From positions 92,075-156,074 of the forward strand of contig JAHQVJ010000041.1 of assembly GCA_019634415.1 (NCBI GenBank): DNA of 64,000 nucleotides, written 5' to 3'. This document shows positions 15,012 through 22,727 of this stretch, in pieces (position 1 is the first letter of the stretch; the number at the start of each line of letters is the position of its first letter). A program made the translations under genes and the position numbers. The notes beneath the pieces are model-generated. The model ran no database searches and was not told the DNA's origin. It saw only the letters and a program-made list of their open reading frames with translations. Source of the DNA: Myxococcales bacterium (lineage in GTDB: Bacteria; Myxococcota_A; UBA796; GCA-2862545).

Positions 15012-17432
15012 GTGGTCCTTGTTCGGCGGATGCTGGTCCCGTTGCTGGTCGTGTGGATGTCTGGATGCAACGCGTCGGAGTTGCGAGACGGGGACGTGGT
15101 GCAGGGCGCGCGCGTCGACCTCGCCGGCAAGAGGTTCGGACAGTGGAACCTGGGAGGGGCCACCTCCGAGGGCAGCATCGTGGAGGACGTGCTGGCGTTG
15201 ATGCGGGGCCATCGGGACTTCTTCGATCCGCACACCTCCGACCCGGCACGATTCGTTCGGCCCCACGACGGCACCGGCACGGACACGTTGTTGCCCGCGC
15301 CCGCACGCCCCTACGACCTGTCCGCTGTCGGCCTGCAGGAGATGGGTCCATTGGTGGCCGAGATCGCCTCGTTCGGCCAGCGCTCCTCTGGCGATCGGAC
15401 CGTCGAGATGACGTTGACGGCGGGACGACCCATGCCGCTCGGTTGGGCGCCCTCTGCTCGGAACGGAGAGGTCGTGTCGGAGCACGTCTGGACCATCACG
15501 ACCACCCACGATGGCGTCCAGGTGGGTGATCCGGAGGTGTTCTACCTGTATTGGTTCCGGGCGCCGACCACGCCGGGAGGTGTGGTGAACACGGGCTTGC
15601 AGAGCCAGCTCGGAATCCTCTCGAGGCAGCGGGGGGACTACCTCACCAGCGTTCGCGGCACCCACACGCCCCCCGGCCGAGAGTCCAGCGCCCTCGATCC
15701 CCGTGGCCGGCGTCCCGCCTACCTCCTGACGGTGGACGAGGACTCGAATGGGCTGGTCGACTACATCCTCGGGACGTTTCATGCCTCGGCTGGGGAGCAT
15801 GCCGACTCCGACGTCCACCACCTCCTGCCGCAGGTGGCCGACGAGCTGTACGAGCATCGTGCGTACCTCGGCTTCGATCGGGACGACAAGGCGGACTTCC
15901 TCAGGGGTCTACCTCCGTTCGTGCTGTTCGTGGACGCCGATCAGAGCCTCCTGCGTGATTCGCAGTTCGGCCGCGTCGGCTTGCAGCTGGGTGCCTACGA
16001 GGAGCGGTCGAGGCAGGGGGCCGCTCGTGGGATCGTCGCAGATCTCTGCAACCCGGGCGCGGACGCGACCCGTCCCAGCTCGGGTAGCCAGCAGGACTGG
16101 GCGTTCTTCGTCGATCCGGGAACCGACTTCCTGGCACGGACCGTGGCGCTGGATCCGAGCGTCCCCGTGTCGGCGCATCGACCTGTGATCCACCTTCCCC
16201 AGGCGCTCACGCAGCAGGCGGTGGACGATCAGCAGCGGCTTCGGGAGGCGTTCGACGGCGACGCGTCGCGCCCAGGCATCCAGGCCCCCGACGTGGTGAA
16301 CGAAGCCCATTGCGATGCCGAGCACTCCGATTCGACCTATGCCTCGTTCGCCGACGGCCAGGTGGGCCTCGGCCTCGACCCGCTGGAGTCCCCCGCGGCG
16401 CAGGTGGCCGCGCTCTGTGGGTTCGCCGTGAGGCGTCAGGGGTTGTCGCGGCTCGACCGCTCGTGGGCGGCCGGGGCGTGTGTGTTCGAGGCGGGGATCT
16501 CGTCACCGGAGTGGTTCCGTGATCCACAGCTGTCCGAGGCGTCGACTCGCACCCAGAGGCTGAACCGCGTCGATTGTGCGCCCGCGTCCACGGTGGACGA
16601 TCGGCACCAAGGGCATCGGAGCTTGCTCCAGCAGGATCTGCTCGCGGCGACCTCCGTCGATGCGTCGGTGCTGCAGTCCCACGGGCTGCAGCGGCTCGCG
16701 CTCCAGGATGGACGCGGCTTCGTGTGGACGGATCCCACCGGGGAGCGCGCCTTCGAGCTGTGGGAGCGCTTCGAGGATGCCGGCGTTGCGCTGGTGAGCG
16801 TGCAGGTGCCGAGCCATCGCGTGGCTGAGATCCCGTCGTTTCCTGGACTTTTTGTGGACCTGTGGTTCACCGTGGATGCTGGACGCATCGACGACTGGTC
16901 CGACGAGATCGGCGCACCCTTGCCGACCTGGTGGATCCGAGCGCAGGTCGCGATGGCCCAGGGGGTCCTCGACGATGCCACGAACAGGCTCCCCTTCGTC
17001 GAGGCCACGCAGGTGTCCGACTGGGACGACGTTGGGGTCGCGTCCAAGGCCATCGACGGGAATCGAGATGCAGACTGGAGAAACGGAAGCGTCACCCACA
17101 CGGGCACCAACCAGGACGCCTGGTGGCAGGGCGCGCTCGAGCGCCCGTCCCGGATCGAGACGCTGACCGTCTACAACCGAACGGACTGCTGCTCGGATCG
17201 CATCGACGGTACCTGGGTCTTCCTGTTCGATCGGGACATCACCGCCGGGCCCTACCAACCGGTGGACTGGCTCGACGCACTCGGGGCGTCCACCAGCGCG
17301 TGGACCCTCGAGGGAGACGGCCCCTCGTTCACCTTCACCGACGTCGACGCGGTGGCCCAATACGTGATGCTGTACAACCAGTCTCGCTACCTGCACTTCG
17401 CCGAGATGGAGGTGTTCGGCGCTCCACAGTGA
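15012..17432 (+). CDS. Large lipoprotein with C-terminal F-type lectin domain
   Basis: The 806-residue protein has a lipoprotein signal ending in WMSGC (Cys19), then about 640 residues I do not recognise. The last 142 residues (665-806) match the F-type (fucolectin) carbohydrate-binding fold. Visible motifs are KAIDGN (679-684), THTGTN (695 onward), AWW at 704-706 and NRTDCC at 722-727, with the adjacent double Cys and Arg characteristic of fucose-binding sites, ending with FAEMEVFG. The protein probably displays this lectin at the cell surface or periplasm. The GTG at 15012 is chosen because GGGAGG lies 5 bases upstream. The N-terminal region contains SSGSQQDWAFF and scattered Cys but no catalytic motif I can name. 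Confidence 0.7.
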   Translation: MVLVRRMLVPLLVVWMSGCNASELRDGDVVQGARVDLAGKRFGQWNLGGATSEGSIVEDVLALMRGHRDFFDPHTSDPARFVRPHDGTGTDTLLPAPARPYDLSAVGLQEMGPLVAEIASFGQRSSGDRTVEMTLTAGRPMPLGWAPSARNGEVVSEHVWTITTTHDGVQVGDPEVFYLYWFRAPTTPGGVVNTGLQSQLGILSRQRGDYLTSVRGTHTPPGRESSALDPRGRRPAYLLTVDEDSNGLVDYILGTFHASAGEHADSDVHHLLPQVADELYEHRAYLGFDRDDKADFLRGLPPFVLFVDADQSLLRDSQFGRVGLQLGAYEERSRQGAARGIVADLCNPGADATRPSSGSQQDWAFFVDPGTDFLARTVALDPSVPVSAHRPVIHLPQALTQQAVDDQQRLREAFDGDASRPGIQAPDVVNEAHCDAEHSDSTYASFADGQVGLGLDPLESPAAQVAALCGFAVRRQGLSRLDRSWAAGACVFEAGISSPEWFRDPQLSEASTRTQRLNRVDCAPASTVDDRHQGHRSLLQQDLLAATSVDASVLQSHGLQRLALQDGRGFVWTDPTGERAFELWERFEDAGVALVSVQVPSHRVAEIPSFPGLFVDLWFTVDAGRIDDWSDEIGAPLPTWWIRAQVAMAQGVLDDATNRLPFVEATQVSDWDDVGVASKAIDGNRDADWRNGSVTHTGTNQDAWWQGALERPSRIETLTVYNRTDCCSDRIDGTWVFLFDRDITAGPYQPVDWLDALGASTSAWTLEGDGPSFTFTDVDAVAQYVMLYNQSRYLHFAEMEVFGAPQ

Positions 17433-17487
17433 GTCCGTCGGAGCGCGGGTGAGCCGTCGGGTGCTATGCCTGTGAGCCGAGGTCGGG

Positions 17488-18345
17488 ATGTCTTGGGAGC
17501 GGCGGGTCAACCGCGTCATCGATCACGTGCGCACGCACCTTCGCGCAGAGCTGTCCATCGCCACGTTGGCGCGCGTGGCCCATGCCTCTCCCTTCCACTT
17601 CGCCCGCACCTTCAAGGCCGTGACGGGACAGACCGTGGTGCACTTCGTGCAGCGCGCGCGCCTCGAGCGCGCGGCCACGCTGATGCGGGCTCGCCCCGAG
17701 CGGCAGCTGACCGAGGTGGCCCACCTGGCGGGGTTCTCCAGCCTGTCCGACTTCTCGCGGGTGTTTCGCGCCCACTACGGGACTTCGCCCAGCCAGTGGG
17801 ACCGCCGCAGCCGCCTCACGGCGGGGCTCGCGGAGTACGCCGATGTGCTCGCGGAGGCACGCGAGCGCTGCCCTCCCCATCGGATCCGGTTCACGGAGCA
17901 CGTCGCCTGCCGCATCGGCTACGTGCGGCTTCCCACACCGTTCCTCGACAACGACGTCCTGCGGCAGGGCTACGAGGTGCTTACGGGCTGGTTCACGGCC
18001 CATGGCGTCGACTGGCGGCGGCAGCCTCTGGTGGGGCTGTCGTGGGACAACCCGGATGCCACCCCGCTCGATCAGGTGCGGTTCGATCTGGGCTTCGTGC
18101 TGCCCGAGGGGTTGTCGGGGCGGCAGGGCGTGGCCGAGCAGTCGCTGCCCGCCACCGAGACCATCCAGGTGCGCGTGCAAGGGCCGCGGCCGTGCATCGC
18201 GCTGGCCTGGGAGCAGCTGTACGAGGCCCTGGCCCGATCGAGTCGGGAGCCGCGGGATCTGCCTGGCCTGAAGCGCTTTCGACGGCGGCCCGACGAGCTG
18301 GGTTGGGACACCTTCGATCTCGACTGCGTCATTGCGGTTCGCTGA
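17488..18345 (+). CDS. AraC-family regulator with GyrI-like effector domain
   Basis: The 285-residue protein has the two AraC helix-turn-helix motifs at its N-terminus: IATLARVAHASPFHFARTFK near 23-43 and LTEVAHLAGFSSLSDFSRVF near 73-93, ending PSQW. A GyrI-like small-molecule-binding domain follows (about 125-285: FTEHVACRIGYVRL, VGLSWDNPDAT, VRFDLGFVLPEG, DLDCVIAV). This order is that of Rob/BmrR-like multidrug sensors. GAGG lies 8 bases before the ATG. It converges on the SRPBCC gene with a hairpin between them. Targets are unknown. Confidence 0.88.
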   Translation: MSWERRVNRVIDHVRTHLRAELSIATLARVAHASPFHFARTFKAVTGQTVVHFVQRARLERAATLMRARPERQLTEVAHLAGFSSLSDFSRVFRAHYGTSPSQWDRRSRLTAGLAEYADVLAEARERCPPHRIRFTEHVACRIGYVRLPTPFLDNDVLRQGYEVLTGWFTAHGVDWRRQPLVGLSWDNPDATPLDQVRFDLGFVLPEGLSGRQGVAEQSLPATETIQVRVQGPRPCIALAWEQLYEALARSSREPRDLPGLKRFRRRPDELGWDTFDLDCVIAVR

Positions 18346-18348
18346 TCA

Positions 18349-18369
18349 GCTGCGAGCGAAGCTCGCAGC
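18349..18369. terminator. Bidirectional hairpin terminator between convergent genes
   Basis: GCTGCGAGC (18349-18357), loop GAA and GCTCGCAGC (18361-18369) form a perfect 9-bp GC-rich hairpin right after the AraC-family stop and 38 bases from the SRPBCC stop. Placement between convergent genes suggests a shared terminator, although no T-run follows. Confidence 0.55.
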
Positions 18370-18406
18370 CATCAGTACAGTGGCGGCGGAGCCGGCACGA
18401 GTCTGA

Positions 18407-18850
18407 TCAGCTCTCCAGTCTCGCCTTGAGGGTGTGCAGGTGGTCGCGGATCCCCTTGCGGAACAGGGGGGCCATCACCCGGTTCATCATGCGGCGGAAC
18501 CAGGTGCTGCCGCGCGCGTCCATTCGGATCGTGAGGTGGCTGCCCTCGGGGCGCTCCTCCACGGACATGGTCGTGTCCCAGATGGTGCCGTGGGTGTCGG
18601 CCACCATGCGGACGGTGCGCTGGTCCGCGTCGTACTCCACGACCTCGAGCTCGGTGACCAAGGTCTTTCCCTTGCCCATGTCGCGGGTCTCGCGGAAGCG
18701 CGTACCCACGCCCTCGAAGCCCTCGCCACCGATGAACTCGATGGAGGTCACCGCGGGCGTGGTCTCGGGAAAGCGCTCCACCTCGGTGATGGTGCGGAAC
18801 ACGTCGGGCGCGGGTGCAGCGATGGTGAGGCTCTCGGTCACGACGGGCAT
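18407..18850 (-). CDS. SRPBCC (START-like) superfamily protein
   Basis: The 147-residue protein has the polyketide-cyclase/START-like layout: SLTIAAPAPDVFRTITEVERFPE at the start, VVEYDADQRTV and GTIWDTTMSVEE in the sheet, SHLTIRMDARG, and a long C-terminal helix (MMNRVMAPLFRKGIRDHLHTLK). Such proteins bind hydrophobic ligands or coenzyme Q-like molecules; the ligand here is unknown. The ATG at 18850 directly precedes the first strand; an ATG five codons upstream is possible. It is divergent from the lipoprotein gene at 18977. Confidence 0.75.
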   Translation of the reverse strand: MPVVTESLTIAAPAPDVFRTITEVERFPETTPAVTSIEFIGGEGFEGVGTRFRETRDMGKGKTLVTELEVVEYDADQRTVRMVADTHGTIWDTTMSVEERPEGSHLTIRMDARGSTWFRRMMNRVMAPLFRKGIRDHLHTLKARLES

Positions 18851-18976
18851 GGCGTCCTCCGGCATCGAGCCTATGGGTGCGGTGTGTGCTGCGTTCGACG
18901 AATCGTGCGATCCTCGTCCGCGGTTGGTACGACGGAGGCCGTCGACCGTCGATCCTGCAACCAGGGGGACCCCAAG

Positions 18977-19801
18977 ATGCGAAGTGCGACGTGGATGCTG
19001 TTGTTGGGTGCGTGCTCCGGAACCACCACCGATCCCGACACGACGGACACGGACGAGCCCGATGTCGTGGAGACGGGGACGCCGTCGGAGACGGGCTGTG
19101 AGGAGCGGGTGCCCAGCCGCGCCTGCGAGGCGGCGGATCCGCTGACGGGCACGGTGACGAACGCAGCTGGCGAGCCCCTCCCCGGCGCGTGGATCCGCTT
19201 CTGCAAAGGGGAGACCTGCTTCTTCGGGACCGCCGACGACGCAGGAGACTTCTGCATCGAGGCCGCCCCTGCTGGATGGCACGCCTTCGCCGTCAGCCCG
19301 CCGATCTGCTCCGACGGGTACACGGCAGCCGTGACGCCCGTGGAGTTCGAGGACGGACAGACGCGCACACTGGACATGACGCTGCAGGAGGTGGGTCCGG
19401 CCACCCCGCTGCCCGCCACGCCCGAGGAGATCGAGGTGGCAGACGGGCTGTTCCTCACCGTGGGAGCGGGCCAGCTGACCGCCGACTTCGAAGACCCCGC
19501 CACCGAGATCACGGGCGCGCGGGTGCCCGAGGCCGAGTGGCCCACCCTCGACATCGAGGGACAGGTGGTGGACGTCTGGTACGTTTCGCCCTTCGAGTTC
19601 AAGGCCGAGCCGAAGATGCCGGTGCGCTTCGCCAACGATCGCAGCCTGCCCGATGGCACGGTGCTGCACGTCCTCAACGGCTCCTACAAGGCGCAGGCCT
19701 GGATCGATGCGGGCACCGTGACGGCGAAGGGCGACTGGCTCGAGGGCGGCGAGGACCTCGGTGTGACATCGACGGTGGTGCTGGTGGATCGCTCGAAGTA
19801 G
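18977..19801 (+). CDS. Lipoprotein with carboxypeptidase-regulatory-like beta-sandwich
   Basis: The 274-residue protein has a lipobox (LLLGAC, Cys13), then a Thr/Asp-rich linker (TTTDPDTTDTDEPD) typical of surface lipoproteins in this group. A carboxypeptidase-regulatory-like domain follows around 55-125: LTGTVTNAAGEPLPGAWIRF, TADDAGDFCIEA and EDGQTRTLDMTLQ. A C-terminal beta-rich region starts near 140. There is no catalytic motif. The 5' leader contains GGGG-GA-CCCC overlapping the ribosome-binding site. The related lipoprotein at 28551 shares the linker and Ig-like layout. It is followed by the hydrolase gene 29 bases downstream. Confidence 0.7.
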   Translation: MRSATWMLLLGACSGTTTDPDTTDTDEPDVVETGTPSETGCEERVPSRACEAADPLTGTVTNAAGEPLPGAWIRFCKGETCFFGTADDAGDFCIEAAPAGWHAFAVSPPICSDGYTAAVTPVEFEDGQTRTLDMTLQEVGPATPLPATPEEIEVADGLFLTVGAGQLTADFEDPATEITGARVPEAEWPTLDIEGQVVDVWYVSPFEFKAEPKMPVRFANDRSLPDGTVLHVLNGSYKAQAWIDAGTVTAKGDWLEGGEDLGVTSTVVLVDRSK

Positions 19802-19830
19802 GCTTGGCCCCTCACGGAAGGGGGCCGCCG

Positions 19831-20592
19831 ATGATCGGGACCACGACCCTGGGTGCGGGAACGCACCCAGTGGTGTTGCTCAACGACTGGATGGGGGACC
19901 ACCGCAACTACGATGCGGTCCTGCCCCTGCTGGATCTCGACGCGAACACCTATGTCTTCGCGGATCTGCGGGGCTACGGGCTGTCGCGCACGGTGGCGGG
20001 GCACCACACCCTCGAGGAGGCCGCGAGCGACGTGATCGCCGTGCTCGAGGGTCTCGACGGGCCCGTCACCCTGGTGGGGCACTCCATGTCCAGCCTGGTG
20101 GTGCAGCAGGTGGCCGTGCGCGCACGCACCCTGCTGCGAGGGCTGGTGTTGGTGGCGCCCATCGCTTCCAGCGGCATGCAGGTTCCGCCGGAGGTGGTCC
20201 AGTGGCTGCAGGCGGTGGGGCGCGACGAGGCGATGCGCGCCGAGCAGCTGGGGCCTCGGTTCGCGGAGCGTCACGGGCCGGGGTGGGCTCGGTTCAAGCT
20301 TCAGCGATTCGCACAGTCGGCCGAGCCGGAGGCCGCTGCCGCCTACGTGCACATGTACGGCACGGAGGCGGTGGTCGGTCCGCTGCCTGCAGATCTGCCC
20401 GTGTTGGCGGTGGTGGGGGCAGAGGACGACGAGCCGTTCACCCCACAGACGGTGGGCGGATGGTTGCCGGAGCAGTGGCCTGGGTCCACCCTCGTGGTGT
20501 GCGCGGCATCGGGCCACTACCCCATGCAGGAGGAGCCCGTGGCCTTTGCGGCGGCCCTCGACAGCTTCGTGGCGGAGCGCCGGGAGACTTAG
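19831..20592 (+). CDS. Alpha/beta-hydrolase fold protein
   Basis: The 253-residue soluble hydrolase has the nucleophile elbow GHSMS (83-87, Ser85). Its acid is probably in VVGAEDDEPF and the catalytic His in SGHYPMQEEP near the end. An early NDW in place of the usual HG oxyanion segment (VVLLNDWMGDHRNYD) is a variant seen in some peroxidase/esterase-like members. The substrate is not predictable. The ATG has GGAAGGGGG about 9 bases upstream. Its stop overlaps the stop of the convergent PARG-like gene by 4 bases. Confidence 0.85.
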   Translation: MIGTTTLGAGTHPVVLLNDWMGDHRNYDAVLPLLDLDANTYVFADLRGYGLSRTVAGHHTLEEAASDVIAVLEGLDGPVTLVGHSMSSLVVQQVAVRARTLLRGLVLVAPIASSGMQVPPEVVQWLQAVGRDEAMRAEQLGPRFAERHGPGWARFKLQRFAQSAEPEAAAAYVHMYGTEAVVGPLPADLPVLAVVGAEDDEPFTPQTVGGWLPEQWPGSTLVVCAASGHYPMQEEPVAFAAALDSFVAERRET

Positions 20593-21554
20593 TTTCCGTC
20601 GGAGACGCCCCAGGTGAGTCCCAGGCCGTCCACCGCCGTCACCCAGCGAGACGGCTCGTCGCTCAGCGTGGCGGCCAGCTGGTCCAGGTGCCGGCGGGCC
20701 GTGCGCAGATCGTGCTCGCCATCTGCGTCGAAGGGGTGGAACACCACCTCGCTCACCCCCGCTGCAGCAGCCGCCACCAGCTGCAGCAGGGCCATCAGCA
20801 CACGGTTGCCGCCGAAGGCGCCGCAGCCCCAGAACCCCGTGTGCAGGCGAGTGGGGGAGCCGTCCGAGCAGCACACCGCAGCCGCGAAGGCCGTGTGGGC
20901 GGCCGTCAGGATCCAATGGATCTGCAGGGTGGTGTAGCGGCCGTGGCCGCCCACGGGGGCCGTCAGCGCCACCAGGTTCACGCGAGGGGCCGGCTCCAGG
21001 CGCGTGGTGGCCGCGCGCACGGTGTCCACGTCCGCCCGGGCGAAGCGGTTGCCGTACAGCCCCCACGGGCGATCCGGTGCTGGAGCCACGTCGATCGCCA
21101 CGCGGCGGCGCGCGCCCTGCACCGTGAACGGCGTGGGGCGACCATCGGTGTCCAGGGTGGCGGTGGACAGTCCCTCGGCGAGCAGCTGCTGGCGGACCGC
21201 GGCAAGCGCGGGGTGCTCGGCCACCTGCAGCTCGTCCTGGGCCAGCAGAGGCCCGTCCCAGTACCCGAAGAGATCCGGGTCCGCGAAGTTCGGGTAGAAG
21301 ACGGAGACGTGGGGCTCGTCGACGTCGTCGTAGGTGAACGCACCGGGCTGGGCCACCACTCGGAGGGTGCGGGGATCCTCGATGGCGCGCGGGGCGGTGG
21401 GCCGGTAGCGGCACACCCGGATCACGTCCGTCGGATCGGGATCACGGGCCCCAATGTCGAACACGGTCGACTTGTTCGGATGATCCCACTGCAGGGGGTG
21501 GCGGCCCAACAGATCCGCCGTGGACCACGTTCGCTCGAACAGAGGCGTCATCAT
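20589..21554 (-). CDS. Divergent PARG-fold (poly(ADP-ribose) glycohydrolase-like) protein
   Basis: The 321-residue protein carries the C-terminal hallmark of PARG enzymes, WGCGAFGGN at 242-250, followed by LLQLVAAAAAG and VVFHPF as in the PARG segment WGCGAFGGD...YFTF. At 85-108 it has VFYPNFAD, then FGYWDG and QDE in the place where PARG has its VDFAN, GGG and QEE signature. The catalytic second acid would be Glu108, while the GGG that clamps diphosphate is replaced. It may hydrolyse ADP-ribose linkages, bind them, or act on another nucleotide conjugate. GGGAGA precedes the ATG. It is divergent from the cytochrome operon across an 87-bp region with an inverted repeat. Confidence 0.65.
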   Translation of the reverse strand: MMTPLFERTWSTADLLGRHPLQWDHPNKSTVFDIGARDPDPTDVIRVCRYRPTAPRAIEDPRTLRVVAQPGAFTYDDVDEPHVSVFYPNFADPDLFGYWDGPLLAQDELQVAEHPALAAVRQQLLAEGLSTATLDTDGRPTPFTVQGARRRVAIDVAPAPDRPWGLYGNRFARADVDTVRAATTRLEPAPRVNLVALTAPVGGHGRYTTLQIHWILTAAHTAFAAAVCCSDGSPTRLHTGFWGCGAFGGNRVLMALLQLVAAAAAGVSEVVFHPFDADGEHDLRTARRHLDQLAATLSDEPSRWVTAVDGLGLTWGVSDGN

Positions 21555-21569
21555 GCTCTCCCAGGATAG

Positions 21570-21602
21570 ATGCTCGACGCATAAATGTATCGAGCATATA
21601 AC
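21570..21602. promoter_or_regulatory. Inverted repeat and promoter before the multiheme cytochrome operon
   Basis: ATGCTCGA (21570-21577) and TCGAGCAT (21590-21597) form a perfect 8-12-8 inverted repeat in an AT-rich island. It overlaps a possible promoter reading to the right: TCGACG (21574-21579), 17 bases, TATAAC (21597-21602). A repressor bound here could silence both the cytochrome operon and the divergent PARG-like gene. No regulator gene lies adjacent. Confidence 0.5.
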
Positions 21603-21641
21603 TAGGGCCGTCCCGGGCGGGCCCTGGTAGGATGCCCAGCG

Positions 21642-22727
21642 ATGATGTTCCGTGCCTTCGTCGCAATCGCCTGCATGCTCGGATTGGGCTGCGTGGAGAC
21701 CACGGCTCCCGCAGGGCCCGGCTGTGCCGGCTGTCATGGCTCCGAGGCCAATGCTGCGCCTCCGTCCGGCCTCGGTGGGATCGACGATCGCAGTACGCGC
21801 TCGGTGGGGGCGCACCAAGAGCACCTCGCTCCACAACGGGCCGTGCCGGTCGAGTGTGATGCGTGCCACCTCGTGCCCGAGGCCCTGAACGACGAGGGGC
21901 ACATCGACGATGGGTGGCCGGCCGAGGTGAAGTGGGCCGACCTCTCGGTGACGGGCGGGGCGAGCACTCCCTTCGACGTGGAGGGGCAGACCTGTACCGT
22001 GTACTGCCACGGAACCACCACCACGGGCGGCGAGGATCCCCGCCCCACCTGGACGGCGGGGCCCGAGGCTGCCCGCTGCAGCAGCTGTCACGGCAACCCG
22101 CCGCCCGCGCCGCATCCTGCCGACGACCAATGCCTGATGTGTCACACCCGCGATGCGGCCACGGAGCACGTGGATGGGGTGGTGCAGCTGCGAAACCCCG
22201 AGGGCGGCGAGCCCTGTGGGGGATGCCACGGCGAAGGGCCCGACGATCTCTGGCCGCCGCCCGACGTGTCGGGGAACACCGAGACCACCACCAACGGGGT
22301 GGGGGCCCACGAGGCCCACCGCACCGGAAATGGTCGCGCGGCGCCCACGGCCTGCTCGAACTGCCACCTGATCCCGCTGACGGTCAACGACAAGGGGCAC
22401 CGCGATCCGGCGCCTGCGGAGGTGGTGTTCGCGGGCGTGGCCACCATGGAGAGCGCGACGCCGGTGTGGAACGGTGGCACCTGCTCCGAGACCTACTGCC
22501 ACACCGCGGGTGACGCGGTCGTGGCGGGTGGAGCGGTGCCGGAGCCCCTGTGGCGAGCGGTGGACGGCACGCAGGTGGGCTGTGCCGCCTGTCACGGCAA
22601 CCCGCCGCCGCTGCCACACCCTGCGGTGGCCGCCTGTGGTCAGTGCCACCCCAACGCCACCGCCGACGGCTCTGGCTTCACCCTTCCCCTTCAGCACGTG
22701 GACGGCACCGTGGACGTCGTTCAGTGA
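21642..22727 (+). CDS. Multiheme c-type cytochrome lipoprotein (10 heme motifs, CxxxxCH type)
   Basis: The 361-residue lipoprotein (lipobox LGLGC, Cys17) has ten heme-attachment motifs: CAGCH, CDACH, CTVYCH, CSSCH, CLMCH, CGGCH, CSNCH, CSETYCH, CAACH and CGQCH. The YCH motifs with three or four residues between the cysteines, alternating with CxxCH, are the Geobacter-type CxxxxCH/CxxCH pattern. It consists of two repeats of about 150 residues, each with a VGAH...H, CxxCHL(I/V)P, YCH and CHGNPPP-HP block. It probably sits on the outer membrane as an extracellular or periplasmic electron carrier. It is the first gene of a GTGA-coupled trio with the barrel and the 14-heme cytochrome. Confidence 0.88.
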   Translation: MMFRAFVAIACMLGLGCVETTAPAGPGCAGCHGSEANAAPPSGLGGIDDRSTRSVGAHQEHLAPQRAVPVECDACHLVPEALNDEGHIDDGWPAEVKWADLSVTGGASTPFDVEGQTCTVYCHGTTTTGGEDPRPTWTAGPEAARCSSCHGNPPPAPHPADDQCLMCHTRDAATEHVDGVVQLRNPEGGEPCGGCHGEGPDDLWPPPDVSGNTETTTNGVGAHEAHRTGNGRAAPTACSNCHLIPLTVNDKGHRDPAPAEVVFAGVATMESATPVWNGGTCSETYCHTAGDAVVAGGAVPEPLWRAVDGTQVGCAACHGNPPPLPHPAVAACGQCHPNATADGSGFTLPLQHVDGTVDVVQ

